Shown here piece after piece: positions 49,048 through 56,546 of a stretch of DNA of 64,000 bases. A program made the position numbers and the translations under genes. Origin of the DNA: Poseidonocella pacifica. GTDB taxonomy: Bacteria; Pseudomonadota; Alphaproteobacteria; Rhodobacterales; Rhodobacteraceae. The stretch spans positions 186,001-250,000 of the forward strand of contig NZ_FOJU01000004.1 of the NCBI RefSeq assembly GCF_900111875.1, written 5' to 3'. Numbering within the stretch: position 1 is the stretch's first letter; every line of letters begins with the position of its first letter. The notes under the pieces are model-generated. The model saw only the letters and a list, made by a program, of their open reading frames with translations. It searched no databases and had not been told where the DNA came from.

Positions 49048-49536
49048 ATGAGCATTTCACAGGGCGACAAACTGCCCGACGCGACGCTGGTCGCTATGGG
49101 AGACGACGGGCCGCAGGAGGTCGCGCTTGCGGCACGGCTCAAGGGGCGCAAGGTGGTGCTTTTCGCAGTGCCGGGTGCCTTTACCCCCACCTGCCATTCG
49201 GCGCATATGCCGAGCTTTATCCGTACGAAAAAAGCCTTTGATGACAAGGGTGTGGATGAGATCATCTGTATCGCCGTGAACGATCCCTTCGTGTTGGATG
49301 CATGGGGTGAAGCCACCGGGGCACATGAGGCGGGGATCGCGCTTCTGTCCGATCCTCAGGGTGCCTTTACCAAAGCGATCGGCATGGAGTTCAGCGCAGA
49401 GCCGGCGGGCCTTATCGGACGGTCGAAACGCTATGCGATGATCGTCGAGGATGGCGTCGTGGCGTCCTTCCACCCGGAGGTGGAGCGGGGGACCTGTGAG
49501 ATCTCGGGGGGCGAGGCGCTTCTGGCGGCTCTCTGA
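49048..49536 (+). CDS. Peroxiredoxin, Prx5 type
   Basis: Thiol peroxidase of 162 residues that reduces hydrogen peroxide and alkyl peroxides. The peroxidatic cysteine is Cys49 in VPGAFTPTCHSAHMPSF, the Prx5 active-site motif. DEIICIAVNDPFVLDAWG and GRSKRYAMIVEDGVV follow as in the family. No second resolving cysteine is seen, so it probably depends on glutathione/glutaredoxin or similar. It starts 83 bases from the divergent ferredoxin reductase and is followed by an 8-bp hairpin. Confidence 0.93.
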   Translation: MSISQGDKLPDATLVAMGDDGPQEVALAARLKGRKVVLFAVPGAFTPTCHSAHMPSFIRTKKAFDDKGVDEIICIAVNDPFVLDAWGEATGAHEAGIALLSDPQGAFTKAIGMEFSAEPAGLIGRSKRYAMIVEDGVVASFHPEVERGTCEISGGEALLAAL

Positions 49537-49544
49537 GGGGTTAA

Positions 49545-49572
49545 CGCGGCGAGCGGCCATCCGGTCGCCGCG
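49545..49572 (+). terminator. Hairpin after the peroxiredoxin gene
   Basis: Arms CGCGGCGA / TCGCCGCG with a further CGG / CCG pairing inside, nine bases after the stop. No T run. Confidence 0.55.
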
Positions 49573-49628
49573 GGGCCGAATCGATGCTCCGCGCCTTTGT
49601 TAACAGGGCCGGAGGGCCGTTTCGGGTC

Positions 49629-49672
49629 GTATGACCTGCGTATGACTCGTGTATGACATTTGTATGACTCCC
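49629..49672. repeat. Four GTATGAC direct repeats with an 11-base period (PHO-box-like array)
   Basis: Perfect copies of GTATGAC begin at 49629, 49640, 49651 and 49662, exactly 11 bases apart, so all face one side of the helix. On the minus strand the unit reads GTCATAC. Seven-base repeats with four-base spacers and a GTCAT core are the layout of PhoB boxes (consensus half-site CTGTCAT). The array lies in the gap between the convergent peroxiredoxin and mscS genes, not ahead of a recognised gene. Confidence 0.9.
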
Positions 49673-49713
49673 CGTGCACCGCGGGCCGGATTAACGGCCC
49701 GCGCGCTGGGTGG

Positions 49714-50574
49714 TCAGGGGGTCGCCTCGGGGGCGGCGGTCTTTTCCACGACGAGAGTGCGGGTCGGATAGGGGATCTGGATCCCGTTGGCGTCGAAGGC
49801 ATCCTTGATCTGCCGGGTCAGATCGAACTTGAGGTTCCACAGGTCGTCGGCCTTGCACCACAGACGCAGGGTGAAATCCACGGAGCTGTCGCCCAGATTG
49901 GTCAGCTTGCAGAAGGGCTCCGGCGCGGGCAGGACACGGTCATCGGCGTTGATCAGGCTCCAGAGGACTTCTTCGGTTTTCTTCAGATCGCTGTCATAGC
50001 CGACCCCGATCACAAGATCGCAGCGGCGCGTGGGGAAGTGCGAATAGTTCTTGATCACGTTGCCCCAGACCGTGCCGTTGGGAAGGATCACCTGCACGTT
50101 GTCGACGGTGGTCAACTCCGTATTGAAGAGCGAGATGTTGGAAACGGTGCCACTCTCGCCGCCTGCCTCGACGAACTGGCCGATTTCCAAGGGGCGGAAG
50201 GCAACGAGCATGACGCCGGAGGCAAGGTGGCTGAGCGTGCCTTGCAGGGCGAGACCGATGGCAAGACCGGCGGCACCGATCAGGGCGGCAAGCGAGGTCG
50301 TCTCTATCCCGAAGCGGTTCAGAACAAAGATCAGCGCGAGGACGAGCACCCCATAGCGCGCGACGTTGCCGAGGAAGCTGGCCAGCGTCATGTCGAAATG
50401 GCGGCTGCGTTCGCCAACGCGCAGGATGCGGCGGCGGATCCAGCCGCTGACGATCAGGGCGACGATCAGGATCACCAGTGCGTAGATCGCGTTGACGATC
50501 ACGTCACGCACGATTTCCAGCTTGTCCCAGTTATCGTCCACGAAGGCCCAAGCGGCCTGATACTGCTGTTCCAT
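49714..50574 (-). CDS. MscS-family mechanosensitive channel
   Basis: Inner-membrane small-conductance mechanosensitive channel of 286 residues. Three TM helices are followed by the pore helix region GLAIGLALQGTLSHLASGVMLVAFRPLEIGQFV, with the Gly/Ala packing of TM3. The beta domain (VEAGGESGTVSNISLFNTELTT, VILPNGTVWGNVIKNYS) and the C-terminal alpha/beta domain follow. ATG 50574 is preferred over 50580 because AGAGGG then has normal spacing. Its role is release of solutes on osmotic down-shock. It is convergent with the peroxiredoxin gene. Confidence 0.92.
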   Translation of the reverse strand: MEQQYQAAWAFVDDNWDKLEIVRDVIVNAIYALVILIVALIVSGWIRRRILRVGERSRHFDMTLASFLGNVARYGVLVLALIFVLNRFGIETTSLAALIGAAGLAIGLALQGTLSHLASGVMLVAFRPLEIGQFVEAGGESGTVSNISLFNTELTTVDNVQVILPNGTVWGNVIKNYSHFPTRRCDLVIGVGYDSDLKKTEEVLWSLINADDRVLPAPEPFCKLTNLGDSSVDFTLRLWCKADDLWNLKFDLTRQIKDAFDANGIQIPYPTRTLVVEKTAAPEATP

Positions 50575-50595
50575 AGGCATCCCTCTCTATTGAGA

Positions 50596-50619
50596 AGAGG
50601 CGCCGCGAAGGGCGCCTCT
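50596..50619 (-). terminator. Terminator of the pot-like operon
   Basis: Nine-bp stem AGAGGCGCC / GGCGCCTCT with loop GCGAAG. It follows the stop of the potC-like gene on the minus strand and leads into TCTC. Confidence 0.7.
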
Positions 50620-50654
50620 GCTGGGTCACTGTGCTAATTCGGAAGGCCGGGATG

Positions 50655-51830
50655 TCAACCCGGGCTCATCCCCCGAAGCCGTTCGGATCGGCGGCGCAGC
50701 ATCTCGACCGAGGCCAGAAGCAGGATCGAGATTCCGACGAGGATGGTCGCGGCGGCGAGGATCGTCGGGCTGATCTGTTCGCGCAGGCCGGTGAACATCT
50801 GCCACGGCAGGGTTTGAAGTTCGGCGGAGCCGAGGAAGAGCACCACGACCACCTCATCGAAGGAGGTGATGAAGGCGAAGAGCCCGCCCGAGATCACGCC
50901 GGGTAGGATGAGCGGCATCTGAACCCGGAAAAAGGTGGTGATCGGATCGGCGCCCATATTGGCCGCAGCGCGGGTAAGCGAGCGATCGAAGCCCACCAGA
51001 GTCGCGGTCACGGTGATGATCACGAAGGGAATGCCGAGCACCGCATGGGCCAGCACGACGCCCCAGTAGGTGCCGACAAGGCCGATCTTGGAGTAGAAGA
51101 AATACATCCCCGTGGCCGAGATGATCAGGGGCACGATCATCGGAGAGATCAGAACCGCCATGATCACCCGGCGGCCGGGCACGTGGCTCTGGCTGAGGCC
51201 GATGGCGGCGAGTGTGCCGAGCGAGACGGAGATCAGCGTCGCCACCGGTGCGATGCGCACCGAGTTCCAGACCGCGGTCGTCCATTCGGGGTTGGTCAGG
51301 AAGTCGCGGTAGTGCTTGAGCGAGTAGCCTTCGGGATCAAGGCGCAGCATCTCTGGCGTGAAGGTAAAGAAATTCTCCGCGTTGAACGACAGCGGGATGA
51401 TCACGAGGATCGGCGTGATGAGAAAGACAAAGATCGCCCCGGCGATCACCCGGAACGCATAGTGCCAGAGCACCTGTCCCGGTGTGAGGTAGGGCACGAG
51501 GTGGGCGCGGTAGCGGCCGCTGGCCAGCCAGAAGATCACCCAGCCAAAGAACCAGCCCGTCAGGGCGCCGATGATCCCGCCCATCAGACCGCCAAAGAGC
51601 ACCCCGCCGATGGCGAAGGCCACGATGGTCACCCAACGGGCGGGTTTGTCGGGAACGCTGTCATGCATGAAGACGAAGGTCAGCGCGGCGGCGAGGACTG
51701 CCCCGACGACGACCCCGAGAGGGGCGGAGCCCTGCGCGGTTCCGACAAAGAGCCCGGCAAGCGCGCCAAAGGCGGCGACGGTCGGACCGACGAAGGAATA
51801 GGGGCGGGGTATTGCAGGTGTGAGTGCCAT
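50655..51830 (-). CDS. ABC permease, PotC/spermidine-putrescine type, with N-terminal extension
   Basis: Second permease of a polyamine-type importer, 391 residues against about 260-270 for PotC. The extra N-terminal 115 residues contain three Gly/Ala-rich hydrophobic helices (VGAVLAAALTFVFM, GGVLFGGLMGGIIGALTGW). The normal permease follows: FNAENFFTF, SVRIAPVATLISVSLGTLAAIGLS, and the EAA loop LTRAAANMGADPITTFFRVQMPLILPGV. It is the last gene of the operon and is preceded by the potB-like gene with a four-base gap. Confidence 0.9.
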   Translation of the reverse strand: MALTPAIPRPYSFVGPTVAAFGALAGLFVGTAQGSAPLGVVVGAVLAAALTFVFMHDSVPDKPARWVTIVAFAIGGVLFGGLMGGIIGALTGWFFGWVIFWLASGRYRAHLVPYLTPGQVLWHYAFRVIAGAIFVFLITPILVIIPLSFNAENFFTFTPEMLRLDPEGYSLKHYRDFLTNPEWTTAVWNSVRIAPVATLISVSLGTLAAIGLSQSHVPGRRVIMAVLISPMIVPLIISATGMYFFYSKIGLVGTYWGVVLAHAVLGIPFVIITVTATLVGFDRSLTRAAANMGADPITTFFRVQMPLILPGVISGGLFAFITSFDEVVVVLFLGSAELQTLPWQMFTGLREQISPTILAAATILVGISILLLASVEMLRRRSERLRGMSPG

Positions 51831-51834
51831 GTTC

Positions 51835-53511
51835 TTACCCCAGCTTCACGTTGTCGATGCCCACGATCCGGTCGTAGGCCCAATACAGGATCAGGACGAC
51901 CGCAAAGAGGATGGTGCCAAGCGCGGCGGCCAGCCCCCAGTTGAGCGAGGAGGAGATGTGATAGGCGATACGGTTCGAGATGAACGTACCGGTGGTGCCA
52001 CCCACGATCTCGGGGGTGATGTAGTAGCCGATCGCGAGGATGAAGACGAGGATGGAGCCCGCGCCGATCCCCGGCACCGACTGCGGGAAATAGACCCGCC
52101 AGAAGGCCGTCCAGTTCGTGGCGCCCAGCGATTTCGCGGCCCGCACGTAGGTTTGCGGGATGGTCGACATCACCGAATACATCGGCAGGATCATGAACGG
52201 CAGCAGGATATGCGTCATGGCGATGATGGTGCCGAGTTGGTTGTTGATCATCACGAGGCGCGAGGCGTCGTTCACGATCCCGAGCCAGACGAGCGTATCG
52301 TTGATGACACCCTGTTGTTGCAGCATGATCTTCCACGCCGAGGTCCGCACGAGGAGCGAGGTCCAGAAGGGCAGGAGCACCAGGATCATCAGCAGGTTCG
52401 CGCTGCGCATCGGCAGGTTGGCGAGCAGCCATGCCACCGGATAGCCCAGCATGACGCAGGACAGGGTGATCGCGAGACTCATGAACATGGTGCGCTTGAA
52501 GAGGATACCGTAGAGCCGCTCATTGTCGGGCCGGAATTCCGCACCATCGGGGGTCTTTTGCATGTCGACGGCATTGAGGAAGTAGCCCGTGGTATAATCC
52601 GGGCTGTACATGTTGATCGTTTCCCACACGTCGGGGGAGATCCACCCTTCGTCCAGTTCGGCGAAACCTGCGCGGAAGTCGATCGGCGGCAGGGCCGTGA
52701 CGGCCTCCTGCGCGGCGCGAAGGGCATCGGCTTGCGGACCCTGATAGCCGGAGAGATCCGCGGACCGCAGATCCTGCGCCAGTGCCACATAGACCGCTTC
52801 CCACGGCTCTTCCTCGACAACGATGTCGCCTTCCTCAATGGCGGTGAAGAGGGCAAAGGCGGTGTATTCGCGGGCCGTGGTGGGAAGAAGATCGGCGATC
52901 TGCTCGCCCGGCTCGAAGCCTATATCCCCGTTGTAGCTACTGCTGGAGAGGGCGGCGAGGCGGGCGCGCTGATCCAGCAGGAGATCATCCGCGCGCGGCC
53001 CTTCGCCAGTCATGAGCGCGTGCCAGAAGCCGCCATCTTCCCAACGGTCGTCGAGATCCTCGATGGTCTCCACGTGGGTTTCGCCAATGTCATCGACACC
53101 GCGCCCCGAAGAGCGGAAGAGCGACGACAGGCCCGTTTGTTCATAGTTGAGACGCGTGCCAAGCCGGGTGTGACGGCGCGCTTCAGCGGAGAGGAACAGA
53201 TCGTAGTAGAGCGCCTCGAAGGTCGGGGCGGGGGGCTCATCGCTCTGGCCGTCCCACTCGTCCATGACGCGGGCGGTCAGGGGAATGGTGTTGCTGACGA
53301 TGCGGTTTTCCACGGAGCGGAACAGCATGTCACCAATCGGCGCAATGAACGCCACGAGAACAAAGATCAGCAGCGGCGCGATCAGCCCCAGAGCGCGAAG
53401 CTTCTGGGCGCGAAGGGCGCGGCGCAGGGATTTCTTGAGGGGGGTGCCGTCGGCGGCAAGGACGGGGGCAGACTCATCAGCGGCGGTCGGTCCAGACGAG
53501 GCGGTGCTCAT
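51835..53511 (-). CDS. ABC permease, PotB/spermidine-putrescine type, with large periplasmic insertion
   Basis: First permease of the importer, 558 residues, about twice the length of PotB. TM1 is at about residues 40-60. A soluble, acidic, non-repetitive insertion of roughly 270 residues (about 62-335) precedes TM2 (TMFMSLAITLSCVMLGYPVAWLLA). The remaining five helices are normal. The EAA loop is YVRAAKSLGATNWTAFWRVYFPQSVPG. By the membrane topology of PotB the insertion should lie in the periplasm. The start overlaps the DUF1330 stop by four bases. Confidence 0.9.
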   Translation of the reverse strand: MSTASSGPTAADESAPVLAADGTPLKKSLRRALRAQKLRALGLIAPLLIFVLVAFIAPIGDMLFRSVENRIVSNTIPLTARVMDEWDGQSDEPPAPTFEALYYDLFLSAEARRHTRLGTRLNYEQTGLSSLFRSSGRGVDDIGETHVETIEDLDDRWEDGGFWHALMTGEGPRADDLLLDQRARLAALSSSSYNGDIGFEPGEQIADLLPTTAREYTAFALFTAIEEGDIVVEEEPWEAVYVALAQDLRSADLSGYQGPQADALRAAQEAVTALPPIDFRAGFAELDEGWISPDVWETINMYSPDYTTGYFLNAVDMQKTPDGAEFRPDNERLYGILFKRTMFMSLAITLSCVMLGYPVAWLLANLPMRSANLLMILVLLPFWTSLLVRTSAWKIMLQQQGVINDTLVWLGIVNDASRLVMINNQLGTIIAMTHILLPFMILPMYSVMSTIPQTYVRAAKSLGATNWTAFWRVYFPQSVPGIGAGSILVFILAIGYYITPEIVGGTTGTFISNRIAYHISSSLNWGLAAALGTILFAVVLILYWAYDRIVGIDNVKLG

Positions 53512-53798
53512 TCGGTGCCCTCCACAACAAGGATGACGCTCTCGGCGGTCTTGTACCGGATTGCGGCGACTTCCTGATATTCGGGGGAGTCATAAGCCGC
53601 CAAGGCGGCCTGAAAGCTGGGGAATTCGATGACGACGTGGCGCTGGAGCGTTTCGCCTTCCTTCACCTCGGCCTGTCCGCCGCGGATGATGAAACGTCCG
53701 CCCAGACCTTCGAGGATCGGCGTGTCGCGCTCGACATATTCCTTGTAGGCCTCCGGGTCGGTCACCGTGATATGTCCGATGATGTAGCCTTTTGCCAT
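53508..53798 (-). CDS. DUF1330 domain protein
   Basis: Small cytoplasmic protein of 96 residues, one DUF1330 domain with the dimeric alpha/beta-barrel fold. It begins MAKGYIIGHITVTDPEAYKEY and contains GGRFIIRGGQAEVKEGE, RHVVIEFPSFQAALAAYDSPEYQ and AESVILVVEG, all typical of the family. GGGGA lies six bases before the ATG. It sits between the binding-protein and permease genes of the importer and overlaps the latter by four bases, so it is made along with the transporter. The family has no settled function; some members look like small oxygenases or isomerases. Confidence 0.88.
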   Translation of the reverse strand: MAKGYIIGHITVTDPEAYKEYVERDTPILEGLGGRFIIRGGQAEVKEGETLQRHVVIEFPSFQAALAAYDSPEYQEVAAIRYKTAESVILVVEGTE

Positions 53799-53853
53799 CT
53801 TATTCCCCTGTCTTAATGATCGCGGCGGAGCCTGAGGCCCCGCCGCGGTTCGT

Positions 53854-54969
53854 TTATTGTGCGAGCCAGGATTGGAACTTCGCGTCGATATCGTCGCGAT
53901 AGTCCGCCCAGAACTCATAGTTGTAGAGCAAGGTGTTGCTTGCGTTCGCGGGGTCGGTCGGCATGTGCGGCGCCATGTCGATGCCCAGCTCGGCGTGCTG
54001 CCCTACAAGCGGTGCGGAGGATTGACGCGCGGGACCGTAGGAGATGTAGGCCGCCTGATCGGCGAGCCGCTGCGTGTCGGTCGAGAATCGCAGGAAGTCC
54101 ATCACGCGGGCAAGGCGATCCTCGGGGAGGTCCGCCGGAACGATCCAGCCGTCGAGGTCAAAGACCTGCATGTCCCAGAGCATCTCGAAGGGCTGATCCT
54201 GCTCTTCGATCGCGGAGAACCAGCGACCGTTGTAGGAGGAGCCCATGACGATTTCACCGTCGGCGAGAAGCTGCGGAGGCTCGGCGGCGGCGGACCACCA
54301 CACGACCTGATCCTTGATCGTGTCGAGCTTGGCGAGGGCCTGATCCTGACCTTCGGGCGTGGCGAGAACGTCGTAGATCTCATCCTTTTCCACGCCGTCG
54401 CAGTAGAGGGCCCATTCCATGTTGTTGATGGGGCGCTTTTCGAGCGCGCGCTTGCCCGGATAGGCTTCCATGTCGAAGAATGCGCAGATGGACGTCGGAG
54501 TTTCCGCGCCATCGGGCAGCAGGTCCGGGCGGAACGCGGCGGTGGTCGAATAAACGATCTGCGGGATGAAGCAATCGGAGACGATCAGGTCGCCGAAATC
54601 GTCCGAAGCATCTGTTCCGTCATCGGCCGGTGCAAGCACCTCGTCATGGTCGATTTCCAGCGCGAGGCCTTCGTCGCAAAGACGGATGGCGTCGGCCGCG
54701 ACCACGTCCACGATATCCCATGTGACGTTGCCGGCCTCTTCCATCGCGCGCAGCTTGGCGACGGCTTCGTTGGACGACTCATCCCAGGACCAGGATACGT
54801 CCGGGTTCATTTCGAGGTAGGGCTCCACATAAGCCTTTTGCTGAGAAGCCTGGTAGGCACCGCCCCAGCTGACGCCGGTGACGCTGTCGGACATATCCTG
54901 CGCGGCGGCAATCCCGGCGGCCGCAACCGTCAGTGCCGTCGACGCCATCAGGGTCTTAGTGAGCATCAT
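53854..54969 (-). CDS. Periplasmic substrate-binding protein, PotD/polyamine type
   Basis: Binding protein of 371 residues. The signal peptide ends at about residue 23 (AAAGIAAAQ). The mature chain begins DSVTGVSWGGAYQASQQKAYVEPYLE. It has WDIVDVVAADAIRLCDEGLALEID and the PINNMEWALYCDGV segment of this subfamily (COG0687). Aromatic residues in VVWWSAAAEPPQLLADGE and SYNGRW are placed like polyamine-box residues. The ligand could be spermidine, putrescine or another cationic or cyclic compound. GGGAG lies six bases before the first of two ATGs. It is the second gene of the operon, after the ATPase. Confidence 0.9.
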   Translation of the reverse strand: MMLTKTLMASTALTVAAAGIAAAQDMSDSVTGVSWGGAYQASQQKAYVEPYLEMNPDVSWSWDESSNEAVAKLRAMEEAGNVTWDIVDVVAADAIRLCDEGLALEIDHDEVLAPADDGTDASDDFGDLIVSDCFIPQIVYSTTAAFRPDLLPDGAETPTSICAFFDMEAYPGKRALEKRPINNMEWALYCDGVEKDEIYDVLATPEGQDQALAKLDTIKDQVVWWSAAAEPPQLLADGEIVMGSSYNGRWFSAIEEQDQPFEMLWDMQVFDLDGWIVPADLPEDRLARVMDFLRFSTDTQRLADQAAYISYGPARQSSAPLVGQHAELGIDMAPHMPTDPANASNTLLYNYEFWADYRDDIDAKFQSWLAQ

Positions 54970-55074
54970 GTATTTCTCCCAGTTGAACCCGCTTGAAAAA
55001 GATCGGCATCGTGCCACGGGCCAAGCCGCGATACCCTTCCCCCGTGCCCCACTTGGGGGCCGGGGGTATTCACA

Positions 55075-56175
55075 TCACGCGTCGAGCGCCCGGCAATCAC
55101 GCGGCATCCACCCGATACGGATCTGTTCGCCCGGCTTGAGCTTGCGTTGATCCTGCGAGTTGCGGGTCTTGATGATGAAGTCGTCCCGCCCTGCGACGCG
55201 AAGCCGGGTGCGGAAAATGTCGCCCATATAGATGAACTCCAGCACTTCGGCGGGAATGGTATGGGCATTGGGGCCAAGGCGGTCCGTGTCGATTTCCACC
55301 CGCTCGGGGCGGATCGAGATCAGGGTGCGTTCCCCGACCTTCGAGACATTGACCGGGCGTGCGTCGATCACTTCGCCATCGTCGAGTTGGACGAGGCAGG
55401 TCTCTCCGGAGATTTCCTTGATCGTGCCAAGCAGCGTGTTGTTCTCACCGATGAACTGCGCGACGAAGCTGTTCTCGGGCTCTTCATAAAGCGCGTCGGG
55501 CGGAGCAAGCTGCTGAATGCGCCCGTCGTTGAAAACGGCGACGCGGTCCGACATCGTCAGCGCTTCGGTCTGGTCGTGGGTCACATAGACGGTCGTGATC
55601 CCCAGATCGTGGGCGAGGTTTGTAATTTCGAACTGCATGTGTTCACGCAGCTGCTTGTCGAGCGCGCCGAGCGGTTCGTCCATCAGGACAAGCTCTGGTT
55701 CGAAGACAAGGGCGCGGGCGAGGGCCACACGCTGTTGCTGGCCGCCCGAAAGCTGTGCCGGACGGCGGCCACCGAATTCGCCCATCTGGACCATGTCGAG
55801 CGCGCGCTTGACCTTGGCTTCCCGGTCGGACTTGCCGATCTTGCGGACCTCCAGCGGGAAGGACAGGTTCTCGGCGATCGTCATATGCGGGAAGAGGGCG
55901 TAATTCTGGAACACCATGCCGATCCCGCGCTTGTGCGGTGGGATGTTGTTGATGGAAATGCCGTCGAGCTTGATCTCGCCGTGGGTGGCGGTTTCGAACC
56001 CTGCCAGCATCATCAGGCAGGTGGTCTTGCCTGATCCCGACGGGCCGAGCATCGTCAGGAACTCGCCCTTGGGCATGGTCAGGTTGAGGTCTTTGACGAC
56101 GAGATTTTCGCCGTCATAGCTCTTCTGCACGCGTTCGAATTCGACGAAGGCGTCGCTGCTGAGATCGTTGGCCAA
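55075..56175 (-). CDS. ABC ATPase, PotA/spermidine-putrescine type
   Basis: ATPase of the importer, 366 residues. Walker A is GPSGSGKTTCLMMLAG, the Q-loop VFQNYALFPHMT, the signature LSGGQQQRVALARAL, Walker B LVLMDEPLGALD and the H-loop YVTHDQTEAL. The C-terminal TOBE domain begins near residue 280 (RTLISIRPERVEID). The start is a TTG (56175) behind a G-rich ribosome site; no suitable ATG is nearby. First gene of the minus-strand operon potA, binding protein, DUF1330, potB, potC. Confidence 0.93.
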   Translation of the reverse strand: MANDLSSDAFVEFERVQKSYDGENLVVKDLNLTMPKGEFLTMLGPSGSGKTTCLMMLAGFETATHGEIKLDGISINNIPPHKRGIGMVFQNYALFPHMTIAENLSFPLEVRKIGKSDREAKVKRALDMVQMGEFGGRRPAQLSGGQQQRVALARALVFEPELVLMDEPLGALDKQLREHMQFEITNLAHDLGITTVYVTHDQTEALTMSDRVAVFNDGRIQQLAPPDALYEEPENSFVAQFIGENNTLLGTIKEISGETCLVQLDDGEVIDARPVNVSKVGERTLISIRPERVEIDTDRLGPNAHTIPAEVLEFIYMGDIFRTRLRVAGRDDFIIKTRNSQDQRKLKPGEQIRIGWMPRDCRALDA

Positions 56176-56546
56176 ACCGGCCCCCCTGTTGTTGCCGCGC
56201 AGGGTTGGGTCCCGCGTCTTGATGGGCCAACTAAAGCGCCTCCGACCTCATGTTGCAACCGGGTAGACGGATCAAAGTCCCAATCCAAAGCGATTGCAGG
56301 GCCGGTTTGGCGGCGGGTGAGTGATATTGAGGCAAAGCTGCCCGAGGGCGGGGCCGGACCCGGCGCAACGTGCCAAACCCCTGATCCTTATGGCCCGAAG
56401 CTGCGGCCTATCGGCAGCAGGTGCTGCAAAACTGACCACATGCTCCGGGATTGGTCAGAAAGCGGCAGGGTATGTCGTTTTTGGTGCGACCGGGCCCGGG
56501 TTTGCATGGTGAACTTGGATGTACCCCATGCTCAGGAGGCCCTTTG
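56176..56546 (+). promoter_or_regulatory. Divergent regulatory region between potA and the ectoine-hydrolase-like gene
   Basis: About 370 bases with no believable gene; short frames on the plus strand have no product that can be recognised. It must hold promoters for both operons. An inverted repeat (56432-56458) lies nearer the plus-strand gene. ACGGATCAAAGTCC near 56267 resembles, weakly, the 12-mer operator found at 60371 and 61167. A perfect ribosome site AGGAGG (56534-56539) stands seven bases before ATG 56547. Confidence 0.6.
56432..56458. promoter_or_regulatory. Inverted repeat CTGACCA-N13-TGGTCAG
   Basis: Perfect seven-base arms about 90 bases before the ectoine-hydrolase-like gene. 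It could be an operator or a leader hairpin; nothing else in the region explains it. Confidence 0.45.

Noticed and set aside
49541-49700. TTAAC words near the GTATGAC array considered as CtrA sites
   Set aside because: They lack the TTAA-N7-TTAA spacing required for a CtrA box.
51820-53577. A 585-codon plus-strand frame opposite the PotB-type permease
   Set aside because: It has no ribosome site, an odd charged composition and no recognisable motif, and the opposite strand encodes a clear permease.
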